From: Pectinophora gossypiella
Taxonomy: Eukaryota > Arthropoda > Insecta > Lepidoptera > Gelechiidae
Length of the DNA: 64,000 nt
Direction of reading: 5' to 3'
Assembly (NCBI RefSeq): GCF_024362695.1
Contig: NW_026063250.1
Span: 620,001-684,000, forward strand
This document shows positions 40,777-49,360 of the stretch, piece after piece; within the stretch, counting starts at the first letter, position 1; each line of letters begins with the position of its first letter. A model generated the notes under the pieces. That model was given only the letters and a program-made list of their open reading frames with translations, did not search any database and had not been told where the DNA came from. Both the position numbers and the translations under genes were made by a program.

Positions 40777-42579
40777 TTATGCCGTTAACAACCTCTTCAT
40801 CCCGTCCAAAAGCACTGTAACAGGATCGAGATCCTGCTCCAGTGCCTTCAGGACATCTTGGAGTACCCCCATGGCGACCAGTAGTGCCGCCTTCTTGGCG
40901 GCGGCTGGATCGCCAGTTCCGGCCGACTTCCCCTTCCCCTGGCTTGGGGCGGGGGGTCGGATGGAGGGGGTTGTCTTTGGAGCAGACGATGTCGCCGGCT
41001 CCTTAGGCTGCTGTCGCGGCGGGATTTGGGGCAAGAAGGGACCTTTTCCTTCCCTGCCGCGCCTCCTCTTACGCCGTTTCGTAGGGCCACTCTTCGGGCC
41101 GTTGGCCGCCGCCATGAGCGACCCCTGGGCGTTCGACTCGCCTGTGGGCGCGACCAAGACCTTCTTGGTCGCTTGCCCCGAGGAGGTGCGGGCTGTGGTT
41201 CCGGCCTTCTTGTTGCGCGCCTCGCGCACGAAGGCCGGGCAGGCCACATGGTTGGCGGGATGTGGCCCACCACAGTTGGCGCAGGTCGCCGGTTGCTCCC
41301 TAGGTCTGGGGCAGTCCCTGGCCGCGTGTTCCTCCCCACACCGCACACACGCAATCTTGCGGTGGCACTTGTGCGAGGAGTGGCGGAACTGCTGGCACCG
41401 GTGGCACTGCGCCGGTCCCTTTTTGCCCCGCCAGGCCTCTATCTTCACCCCGGGCATGTTGAGGAGTTCCGTGACTCCATAAATGCCCGGGATGGTCGCA
41501 GCGTTACGCTCGAGCTGGGCATGGTAAATACACCCGGGTCGTCCGAAACGCGCCTGGATGGCGCGCACGAACTCAGGGGTGTACCCCAGTCGGCGTAACT
41601 CGGCCTCAATGAGGGCTGGGTCGGTGTCGACCGGCAGCCCTCGGATGGCAACCTTGAGGTTGCGCTCCGCCGGAAGGGAGTAGGAGAACCACGATATCGT
41701 GGTCTCCTTTTCCAGGGCCATCAGGTAGGACTGAATGGTCCTGTACTCCTCCCCTGTGCGCGGGATAAAGCGCACCCCCCGCCCGTATGGTCGGGCGTTA
41801 GGGGGGTGTCCGAGCTTCTCCCGGAGGGCTCGGAAGTGCCGAGCCCAGTCCGGGAGTACCTCCACCACCAAAGGGGGGTAACGCTCTCGCTTCGGCGGAG
41901 CGGGCTGCGACGCGGGCTTGGCCTGGAGCGGGGAATGTACGTCCCGCTGCGGTATTAGCCGTGGAGAAGTCGCGGGAGGTGTTGAGGCCACAGCCGCGTA
42001 CGACGGCTGCGTATCCATCGCCTCCGGCGACTGGCGTGGCGCCGGCGTGGGCGCGACCTGTCTCAACCCTCCTCGGAACGGGGGGGGAGATAGGGCTCCG
42101 CGCACCGGCAGTCGAAGTGCATGCCTGCCCTCTCCCGAAGACGGGGACTGGGCGGCGAGCACCTTGGCCGGCGGCGGGGACGTCGAGCGGGCCGGGGAGC
42201 GGCTCGCGCGAGAGGGGCGCTGCGGCAGCGGGGCGGCTGCTACTAAGTGCAGCGGCGGCGCTGTCCGGCGCGGCGGCGGCGGCCCCAGCTCCGGCATGGA
42301 GAGCGGGGGCGTCCGCCGAGGCCCCGGTGACGGGGGGCCCTCGCCCGCGGGGGCGAGGGGCGCGTCGAAGTACGTCTCCCCTGCTCCCGGCGTGGAGGGG
42401 GGGGAGGGACGCACTGCGTCACGCGCGGGTTGGCGCAATGACGCCAGGGTCTCCCGCAGGTGCGGAATCCCAAGTAGGGAAGCCGCCGCGCTCCTGCGGA
42501 AGACCCTGGGGCGCTTAGGGCGCCGTTTGGGGAGGGAGGGGGGCGGCATGACCCCCCACCACCCCAATTGACGATTCAC
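40777..42579 (-). CDS. Jockey C ORF1: gag-like RNA-binding protein
   Basis: The 600-codon frame starts at 42579; an alternative start at 42549 (MPPPSLPKRRPKRPR) matches copies D and E better. The first about 210 residues are Pro/Ala/Arg-rich low complexity. Residues about 225-345 form a PRE_C2HC-type domain (DWARHFRALREKLGHPPNARPYG ... NMPGVKIEAWRG, each motif shortened here). Three zinc knuckles follow: CHRCQQFRHSSHKC, CVRCGEEHAARDC and CANCGGPHPANHVAC. A basic tail precedes a helical end. It packages element RNA. The stop lies six bases before the ORF2 ATG. The frame is intact. Confidence 0.9.
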   Translation of the reverse strand: MNRQLGWWGVMPPPSLPKRRPKRPRVFRRSAAASLLGIPHLRETLASLRQPARDAVRPSPPSTPGAGETYFDAPLAPAGEGPPSPGPRRTPPLSMPELGPPPPRRTAPPLHLVAAAPLPQRPSRASRSPARSTSPPPAKVLAAQSPSSGEGRHALRLPVRGALSPPPFRGGLRQVAPTPAPRQSPEAMDTQPSYAAVASTPPATSPRLIPQRDVHSPLQAKPASQPAPPKRERYPPLVVEVLPDWARHFRALREKLGHPPNARPYGRGVRFIPRTGEEYRTIQSYLMALEKETTISWFSYSLPAERNLKVAIRGLPVDTDPALIEAELRRLGYTPEFVRAIQARFGRPGCIYHAQLERNAATIPGIYGVTELLNMPGVKIEAWRGKKGPAQCHRCQQFRHSSHKCHRKIACVRCGEEHAARDCPRPREQPATCANCGGPHPANHVACPAFVREARNKKAGTTARTSSGQATKKVLVAPTGESNAQGSLMAAANGPKSGPTKRRKRRRGREGKGPFLPQIPPRQQPKEPATSSAPKTTPSIRPPAPSQGKGKSAGTGDPAAAKKAALLVAMGVLQDVLKALEQDLDPVTVLLDGMKRLLTA

Positions 42580-42897
42580 CCGGCGGCGGAGTCAGAACTC
42601 CTTTCCCGCCGGGGGAACAACCGGGGGACACCTGGCGCACCAGGCGTCCCCAGCCCGCTGGGCAAAGACCTCCCAACCTCTCGGAAGCCGACCGACACCC
42701 AATCTTACCCGTGCCAGGCGATCGCTCCCGCCGGCTTCCCTCCCGGCCTAACCACACCCGGCAGACCAGTGCCGAAGTGTGGGGTTCCGGGAGCTCACCG
42801 GCACTTAGTCGCGACCACCTGTCGCGGGTCGGGGGGCCGAGCCGGACCTAACGAGCCCTAACCTCGAACTTTGTCGAGGGGTTTCGGAAGGGGGGAG

Positions 42898-44496
42898 ATG
42901 CCTGCCACTTCCACGAACACTAAGTACGAGCGTGCGCAGACAGCTGAAGTGCGTGCGGAAATTGCAACTCCGACTATCCCCCAGTTCTGGCGCGACCGAG
43001 TACGACTATGGTTCATAAGTTTCGAAGCTGTCACCCACGAGCTGAAGAAAGGCCAGAAGGAGCTTGCCCAGATGGTCGTCGCTCAACTTGAAAAACACGA
43101 CATTGAGCAAGTCGCTGATCTCCTCTACCATATGCCTGACGAGAAGCCATACGACGCCCTGAAAGCCCGTCTTATCTCCAACTACGAGGAACTAGCAGAC
43201 GCGCAAGAAAGAGACAGCAACATCGCACCTCTCGCTCAGCAAGATAACATCAAACTGAAGAAAATACTACTACCTACTTCTACCAAGCCTATATACTGTG
43301 AAGTATCTACGAGCAACATTCGTCCATACCTACCGACGGAATTCCGTGTAGCCGCATTCAACGCACTACACAACCTAAGTCACCCTGGTACCCGGACTAC
43401 TCGAAAAATGCTTCAACAACGGTTCTTTTGGCCATCAATGAACAGCGACATCGGCAAATGGGCGAAAACATGTATTCCCTGTCAGCGTGCGAAGGTACAT
43501 AGACACACGTCGAGCGCACTTTCTACAATTCCGCCATCGGAACGCTTCAACCATCTGCACATCGACATAGTCGGACCGCTACCTACCTCAGCCGACGGAT
43601 ATCGATATGTTATCACGATGATCGACCGTGCGACGCGCTGGCCTGAAGCCTATCCAGTCCGTGATATCACCGCAGAGGAAACCGCGAAGACACTGTACGA
43701 CGGCTGGATATCACGATTTGGCTGTCCCGCGAAGATAACGACAGACCAAGGAAGACAGTTCGAGAGTCAGCTGATGGCCTGTCTCACTCGTACAATGGGA
43801 ATAGAGAAAATTCGCACTACGCCCTATCACCCGCAATCGAACGGAATCGTCGAACGATGGCACCGATCCATGAAGGCAGCTATAGTAGCTCGATTAACTC
43901 CTAACTCTAACTGGATTATCGAGTTACCCACCGTGCTACTCCGACTACGCGCAGCCACACGAAGCGACACCGGTGTAAGCGCCGCCGAGCTAACATACGG
44001 CTGCACACTACGCTTACCCGGTGAATTTTTCACTCCGCCGTCAGCCACACCTACCATTATGGATTACGCCTACGTAGAAGACCTACGCCGAGCAATCAAC
44101 AACCTACGACCAATACCTACAGAGCCACATAACAACAGCAGAGCAGTTTTCATCCATCCGCACCTACAAACTTGCGAGAGCGTATTCATGAGAGTAGATG
44201 CCGTAAGGAAACCTCTAACAACGCCGTATGAAGGTCCTTATCGTGTACTATCGCGCACGGATAAGTTTTTCACACTCCAGTTGCCAAATCGACAAGCAAC
44301 AGTGTCGATAGACCGCCTGAAACCGGCCTACATTCTCAATGAAGACGAACCGACCGAAGATACGACTACACCTGCATCGCCTGAGAAGAACGCTCATCAT
44401 ACCAGTCCTCCACCATCGAATCGACCTACATCGAGCACAGAAGAGAAGAAGACGCAGTCTGGCCGCATTGTCAAGAGGCCGGTACGCTTCGCTTGA
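42898..44496 (+). CDS. G2 gag-integrase in-frame fusion
   Basis: I take ATG 42898 (MPATSTNTKYERAQTAEVR). Residues 1 to about 100 are gypsy capsid (TIPQFWRDRVRLWF, LYHMPDEKPYDALK). Then, without a frame change, it moves to the RNase H-integrase linker and integrase: zinc HHCC (HNLSHPGTRTTRKM ... CIPCQRAK), catalytic D (HLHIDIVGPLP), D (ITTDQGRQFES) and E (SNGIVERWHRS), then a PLTTPYEGPYRVL GPY/F module and a SGRIVKRPVRF tail. Protease, RT and RNase H are deleted. The stop is 10 bp before the 3' LTR purine tract. The fusion frame is open for about 530 codons. Confidence 0.85.
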   Translation: MPATSTNTKYERAQTAEVRAEIATPTIPQFWRDRVRLWFISFEAVTHELKKGQKELAQMVVAQLEKHDIEQVADLLYHMPDEKPYDALKARLISNYEELADAQERDSNIAPLAQQDNIKLKKILLPTSTKPIYCEVSTSNIRPYLPTEFRVAAFNALHNLSHPGTRTTRKMLQQRFFWPSMNSDIGKWAKTCIPCQRAKVHRHTSSALSTIPPSERFNHLHIDIVGPLPTSADGYRYVITMIDRATRWPEAYPVRDITAEETAKTLYDGWISRFGCPAKITTDQGRQFESQLMACLTRTMGIEKIRTTPYHPQSNGIVERWHRSMKAAIVARLTPNSNWIIELPTVLLRLRAATRSDTGVSAAELTYGCTLRLPGEFFTPPSATPTIMDYAYVEDLRRAINNLRPIPTEPHNNSRAVFIHPHLQTCESVFMRVDAVRKPLTTPYEGPYRVLSRTDKFFTLQLPNRQATVSIDRLKPAYILNEDEPTEDTTTPASPEKNAHHTSPPPSNRPTSSTEEKKTQSGRIVKRPVRFA

Positions 44497-44569
44497 GGGG
44501 GTGTACTGTAGCGGCGCGCTCCGCGCACGTCCGCACTCTTCGACGCCGCGACGAGCAAAACCGAGACGC

Positions 44570-45007
44570 TGGTTTGCTGGTTGCTTCTTCTCGTCGCGGG
44601 CGAAGCCCGCGACGGGGAGACGCCCTCGGGGCTATGCCCCCTTGGCGTGGTCGCACTCGCCGCCCGCGAAAGCGGGCGTGGCACGGGGGTGGGACACGGC
44701 GGGCGAGATCGCCCCTCCGTGAGCCCGATGGTGTGTCAGTCCGTGGAGCCGCTAGCGAGGTCGAGCCCACCGGGTGATTCCCCGTTGGGGGAGGCCCAGT
44801 GAGCGCCCGTCAGCTAGCGGTGGTGTCAGGTCCGGTGAGCTGCTCCGTCGCCGGGGCAGCTGGTGTCGAGTCGGCTGGAGGGGGGGAGAGGACTGCTTCC
44901 ACTGCCACTGGAAGCGTCAACTCATCCCCCGGGGGGTGGCCACAATCCTAACTACTCGACGGGGAGTAGTGGATGTGGGCAGCCCCTGTCCAGTCCGGTG
45001 TTGGTGT
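44570..45007 (-). ncRNA. Structured 3' UTR of Jockey copy D
   Basis: Perfect 10-bp stem CGTCGCGGGC/GCCCGCGACG with GAA loop (44592-44614). Two-part stem at 44620-44648 (outer ACGCC/GGCGT, inner GGGGC-TAT-GCCCC). CGCCCGC-GAAA-GCGGGCG at 44661-44678, capped by a GNRA-type tetraloop. Confidence 0.75.
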
Positions 45008-46621
45008 TCAGTGCCCACCGGTGAGTTGGCCTAGCAGTGAAGCCAGGCCTCCCACGATGATGGGCACTGGGTCAGTCCTTGAGCGAATGGCGGCTAAGAT
45101 GTTGTGGAGCAGCTGTATGGTCTGCTCCAACACTTCCAGCTTCTCGCTGGAGGGAGCTGGGGGTGCCTCCGCTCGGGGCCTCGCCTTCTTCCCCTTGGGA
45201 GGGGCGGCGGCTGCTGTCTCTGACGTCGAGGGTTGCGGCGGGACGGGTTCCACGGCGATGGGCTCGGCGGTGGTGGTGGCAGTGGGGGCAGGGGTTGCCC
45301 TTTTACGGGCGCGCCTCTGCCTTTGCGGTTTGGGCCCGTTCGGGCCGTTCGCCGCGGCCATGAGCGAGCTCCTCGCTGTCGGTTCGCTGCTCGGGTCCAC
45401 GATGGAGGTCGCAGGTGCAGCTCTTCTTGCACTGGTCAAGGGCGCGGTGCCTGCCCTTGTGTTGCGCAACTCGCGCGACTTCACAGGGCAAGAAGGGCTG
45501 TTGGCTGGGTGTGCACCTCCGCAGTTGCAGCACGTGGCCGGTACCTCCCGGGGTCGCTGGCAGTCCTTCGCTGCGTGGCTTTCGCCACAGCGAACGCAGG
45601 CCGCCGGGCGGTGGCAGTTGTGGCTACTGTGCCGAAACTGCTGGCAGCGGTGGCATTGAGGAGCTCCTTTTCGTCCCCTCCAGGCTTCGATTTTAATACC
45701 GGGCATGCAGAGGAGCTCGGTGGTGGCGTAGATGGATTCGAAGCCCAGTGTCCGTCTGATCTCCACGAAGAAGATTCCGCCCACCCTGCCCTGGATGGGG
45801 CGGATGTACTGGGGGTCGTAGCCGCGACTACGCAGCTCTCCCTCCAGTTCGGTGGTGCTGGTGTCCGTGGGCAGGCCCTTGATGGCCAGCTTCAAGGCGC
45901 GTTCCGCCGGGGGGGCGTAGGCGAACCAGGAGAGTCCCGTCGCTTTTTCCAGGCCGGCAAGGTAGCGCTGGTAAAGCCGGAACTCTTCGTTGGTCTTCGC
46001 CATAAAACGCACACCCTTCCCGTACGGGCGCGCGTTGGGGACGTGGCCGAGCACCTCCCGCAGCTTGCGGAAGTGGTGCGGCCAGTCGGGCAGCTGGTCC
46101 ACCACGATGGGCGGAATCTTCTTACTCGCTGGGGCGAGCGGCGGCTGAAGGCGGACGGGCTTCGGCGACGGCGTGGGCGTCGTCCGGAGGGACGGACGCG
46201 GAGGCGCGTGCGGCGGCGAGTCGGGGTTGGTGTTGAGCACCGCCGCGTATGAGCGCGGCGGTGTTGTCTCCATGTGCGGCCTGGACATGGAGGGCGGCGA
46301 AAAGGGGTTGGTGGGCGCGAAAGAGAAGGTGCGCGGTGGCGTTGTCTCCATGTCCAGTGAGGGCATGGAGAGTGCGACGGGCGGCGTGGTCCTCACCACA
46401 GGCTGTGATGGGTGTCGCTGGTGTTCAGGTGGCGTTGTGGTCCTCCTTGCGGCAGCTCCTGCTCCCGGAGTCAGCGGGAAGGGGGACATTTTGGTGCCTA
46501 GGCCGGTAAGGCGAGGCGGAGGCGGCGGTAGGTTGGCGGCTGCTGGTGTCGTGACGACGCGCGTGCGTAGGAAGGTACGCGCCCTGCGCTTCGTCACTCC
46601 GGCGGCGATTGGGGGAGCCAT
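45008..46621 (-). CDS. Jockey ORF1 (gag-like), intact, copy D
   Basis: I choose MAPPIAAGVTKRRART (46621) as the start by comparison with copies C and E; the frame is open upstream to 46717. The product is about 537 residues. A Pro-rich N-terminal half with repeated METTPPR motifs is followed by the PRE_C2HC-type domain (DWPHHFRKLREVLGHVPNAR ... MPGIKIEAWRG), three knuckles CHRCQQFRHSSHNC, CVRCGESHAAKDC and CCNCGGAHPANSPSC, and a C-terminal helix (LEVLEQTIQLLHNILAAI) that could oligomerise. It is the only protein of this element, so it may serve RNPs that borrow RT from a full-length relative. Confidence 0.9.
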   Translation of the reverse strand: MAPPIAAGVTKRRARTFLRTRVVTTPAAANLPPPPPRLTGLGTKMSPFPLTPGAGAAARRTTTPPEHQRHPSQPVVRTTPPVALSMPSLDMETTPPRTFSFAPTNPFSPPSMSRPHMETTPPRSYAAVLNTNPDSPPHAPPRPSLRTTPTPSPKPVRLQPPLAPASKKIPPIVVDQLPDWPHHFRKLREVLGHVPNARPYGKGVRFMAKTNEEFRLYQRYLAGLEKATGLSWFAYAPPAERALKLAIKGLPTDTSTTELEGELRSRGYDPQYIRPIQGRVGGIFFVEIRRTLGFESIYATTELLCMPGIKIEAWRGRKGAPQCHRCQQFRHSSHNCHRPAACVRCGESHAAKDCQRPREVPATCCNCGGAHPANSPSCPVKSRELRNTRAGTAPLTSARRAAPATSIVDPSSEPTARSSLMAAANGPNGPKPQRQRRARKRATPAPTATTTAEPIAVEPVPPQPSTSETAAAAPPKGKKARPRAEAPPAPSSEKLEVLEQTIQLLHNILAAIRSRTDPVPIIVGGLASLLGQLTGGH

Positions 46622-47452
46622 TCCTGCCCTGCTCACCCCGCTTGGATATGGGCGCGATGCGACTGGCTGTTTGCTGATCCACTTGTGCGGAGCCTGGCGG
46701 TCCGCCTGGCAGAGCACGCGTTATCACACCCTCCCCGGTGAGACCCGCTGGTGGGAGGCCGGGGGTGGTAGGTGCGACAACGGTGATGCCGATTGGAGCC
46801 GCGGAATCCTGGAGGGTATTTTTAAAATAAAAATACCCCCCCCTGCTTCTGTTTCGCCAACGGCGTCAGTGTGTGGGTAGGCGAAGATTTGTGGCTCCCG
46901 TACACGGAGAGTAGACAGAGCAATCCTAAATATAAATCCTAAAACCGAGACGCGGTCAGGCCGGTCGTATTTATAGCTCGCGCAAAGTTTCCGGGGTGGA
47001 AAGCGACGCGCGGGCGCAGAGGAACGATTGCGCCGCGCATGCGCGTACTGCATATTTTACTTTAAATTGTCCTTTTTTAATTGATAGATAATAAGTTTAT
47101 AATGTGCAAACCTACCACTAGTTGCGTAGACATTTTGTACACATAATTAGATATCCCGGAAATAACAAGAACAATTCATTTCACTACGCGAATGGAGTCT
47201 TTTATTTGCTAGGTGTAAGACCCCATTACACCTACAGTTTGGTAGATTTTCTAGTTTGGCAACTTTGTTCGTGGTTCTTGTGTCAGACTGACAGCTGGCT
47301 GAGCTGAGAGACAGGTTATGGAAAGTGGGGACGTCGCGAGAGCGCCGGAGACTCCACTGCCGTAACTATAATGTGGGCAAATTAAAAGCCACGATTTATC
47401 GGCGACATCAAGAGCCGATGTCTCAATTTAAATAAACAACTTAACCGAGATG

Positions 47453-47523
47453 GTGAGTCCTCGCAATTCTTCGTGCATATTTTTGCACCAACTTTGTGAT
47501 AACCTCGAGGTCCTTGTTTTCAG
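47453..47523 (+). promoter_or_regulatory. Putative mini-intron 1 in the G1 LTR
   Basis: GATG|GTGAGTCC donor and TTGTTTTCAG acceptor, 71 bp. The same pair is conserved in the right LTR at 57262-57332. Confidence 0.5.
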
Positions 47524-47609
47524 CAACATCACTGAAATCCCATCGCCGAAGGTCCAGTGGGTGGGTTTAGGTTTCATCCGAGCGATGCCCAACTATCCCG
47601 GATGAACCT

Positions 47610-47699
47610 GTAAGTTATTTTCTTTGTTTTACACTCGTGAGTTGCCTTGCCACGCTGTCAGCTGAACCACATGCTAATCATTGCCATTCCTTGTTGCAG
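47610..47699 (+). promoter_or_regulatory. Putative mini-intron 2 in the G1 LTR
   Basis: CCT|GTAAGTT donor, branch-point-like TGCTAATC 26 bp before the CCTTGTTGCAG acceptor, 90 bp. The right LTR copy is at 57419-57508. Confidence 0.5.
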
Positions 47700-48316
47700 A
47701 TGGGGTTCTTGTTTTCTTTAAGTTTTTAACGTTTTAAAGTTTTAACGTTTTGCAAGTTTTTAACGTCTAACGTTTTGCTAGTTTAAAGTAAGAAGAAATT
47801 TATGATTGGATCAGATGATTTCAACAATGGTTTTGTGAATGAAGATTCCTACTGTTTTCTTCTGTGTTTGCAAGTTATTTCAAGCTTCATTACGGCGGAG
47901 CTTGCCTTGGTTGTTTGCACTTCGAAGCTTTCCTTTGTGCGGCGCGCATGTGGATGTGCCGCGCCTCTCCTTTTGTCAACACACCGGATAAGGCCCGGTG
48001 AAGGTCTGCGAGGTTGACCGGTGGACGTGCAGCCCGCCAGCTGCGTAACAGTTGGCCCGCTGCGCCGCCATCGTCCAGCACGCCCTGGCCTGAGCCGGCC
48101 TCAACTCATCACCTGTACGGTATTCCGGAACGCCTCAGGTAGGCCTGATAGTCGGAGGTCCTCGAGTAAGTGAGGTGCCTTCAAGATGGACGGACGATAG
48201 TGTTTTAAACATAGTGCTAGCACATGGTATGTTGCAGAGAGATATTTTACCTAACGGCCCACTTCTCTTTTATTGAAGTCCATTCTATTGGAATAAGCAA
48301 AAAATCTAGTGTTTCA

Positions 48317-49360
48317 GTGGCGCCCTTCTTGGTGAAATTGTCGCTCTGTACAACCATTTTAGAATATAAGTGGTGTTGGCATAAACTTTAAGAATAAATT
48401 TTGTGAAAACAGTGTATTTTTTTTTTTATTATTAAAAGTGATGGGATTTTGTGTGAATTGTTTGTGTTTTGTTTGCATCTTAGGTTAAGTTGTGTTTGTC
48501 TTAGCATAAGTAAGGTTCTAGGCCTCCTACAGAGACCTAACTTAAGTACTTATTTTATTTGCAGTAAGTTTAAACCCAATTTTATGGCCTAAATGGTCTA
48601 GGGCTTATTGTCATTTTGGTACCTACTACATTTGTTTTTGTTTTTTTTTATAAACCTTTTATTTAAAATTACAGGTTAAAAACAATTATTAAAACTATTT
48701 GATGCATACTAGTAATTTTTTAAACAGTATTGTTTTTTTTGGGTAAAATTTGGACTTATAATAATTTACCAACAATAAAATTTTCTTAACATATTTAATT
48801 AAAAAAAAAAAACAATTTCACATTTAAAAACAATTATAATAAATTACTTTGTAGTTTTTAATTAATACATTTATAACAGGACATTAGTTAAAAAATTGAT
48901 ATTCTGTAACTTTGCTTCATCATCATATTGATAGTTGTGCCGCTGCTTGGCAAATATTTTGCTTTATTTGTTTTTATAGAAATAATTATAGAACTGTCTT
49001 TCATCATCAACTTTATTGAGTATTCAGTAGTAAATTTCCTTTACCATCTTTACATATTGATTGATAACATATATTACAACTTGAAAATAAACATTTACTT
49101 CATAGTAAACATAACCTAAAACAAAATTTATATAAAACACTGTTGTTTCTTTTATTGTTTTGAAAATTATTTACAGGGATAGACTGAGAATTGATGTTGT
49201 GTGATAATTACACTTATTTGGTTTATATTTAATGAAAAATTTTGTACATATATTAGATAATAAGTTTTGGAGGCAGACGGGTACATTTTGAAACATAAAT
49301 TTACTTCAGTTTACTTCAAACCACTTTACAATCTTGAAATTATAACTCTGAAACACAACC
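48317..49360 (+). promoter_or_regulatory. G1 untranslated leader with primer-binding site
   Basis: TGGCGCCC at 48318-48325 sits one base after the LTR end, matching the 3' end complement of lysine-type tRNAs used by many gypsy elements and retroviruses. The remaining 1 kb is very AT-rich and holds no credible gene. Confidence 0.72.

Larger units (their letters stand above)
29380..42890 (-). mobile_element. Near-complete Jockey LINE C
   Basis: On the minus strand: 5' UTR (about 42890-42580), ORF1 (42579-40777), ORF2 (40771-38427, continued 30125-29784 beyond the nested element A), and a structured 3' UTR without poly(A). The exact ends are uncertain by about 20 bp because no clear target duplication was found. 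GC content is far above that of the surrounding AT-rich elements. Confidence 0.85.
44570..46940 (-). mobile_element. Gag-only Jockey LINE copy D
   Basis: Perfect 13-bp duplication AAAACCGAGACGC (44557-44569, 46941-46953) within the G2 LTR. The minus-strand order is 5' UTR, intact ORF1, structured 3' UTR; ORF2 is wholly absent at the same place as in copy E. The end is hairpin plus about 22 bp, with no poly(A). Confidence 0.92.
28871..47236 (+). mobile_element. Gypsy-type retrotransposon G2
   Basis: 346-bp LTRs begin TGTAGCGGCG and end CACCTACA; the 4-bp duplication GTTT lies at 28867-28870 and 47237-47240. The LTRs appear identical once Jockey copy D is removed from the right one. PBS-like TGGTGACC follows the left LTR. 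The interior contains a gag start, the huge Jockey-C insertion, and a gag-integrase fusion lacking protease, RT and RNase H. It needs enzymes from elsewhere. Confidence 0.88.
44507..47236 (+). repeat. G2 3' LTR, interrupted by Jockey copy D
   Basis: The pieces 44507-44569 and 46954-47236 sum to 346 bp, equal to the 5' LTR. GGGGGTGTAC just upstream is the polypurine-type primer site. Confidence 0.9.
47241..48316 (+). repeat. G1 left LTR, second part
   Basis: It continues the LTR after G2 and ends TAGTGTTTCA. It is near-identical to the right LTR up to 48180; the last 136 bp (48181-48316) differ from the right LTR's last 328 bp except for the final about 20 bp. Confidence 0.87.

Noticed and set aside
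47802..48017. 71-codon frame in both G1 LTRs (also 57611-57826)
   Set aside because: Identical copies are expected because the LTRs are identical; no domain recognised and the position is a non-coding leader.
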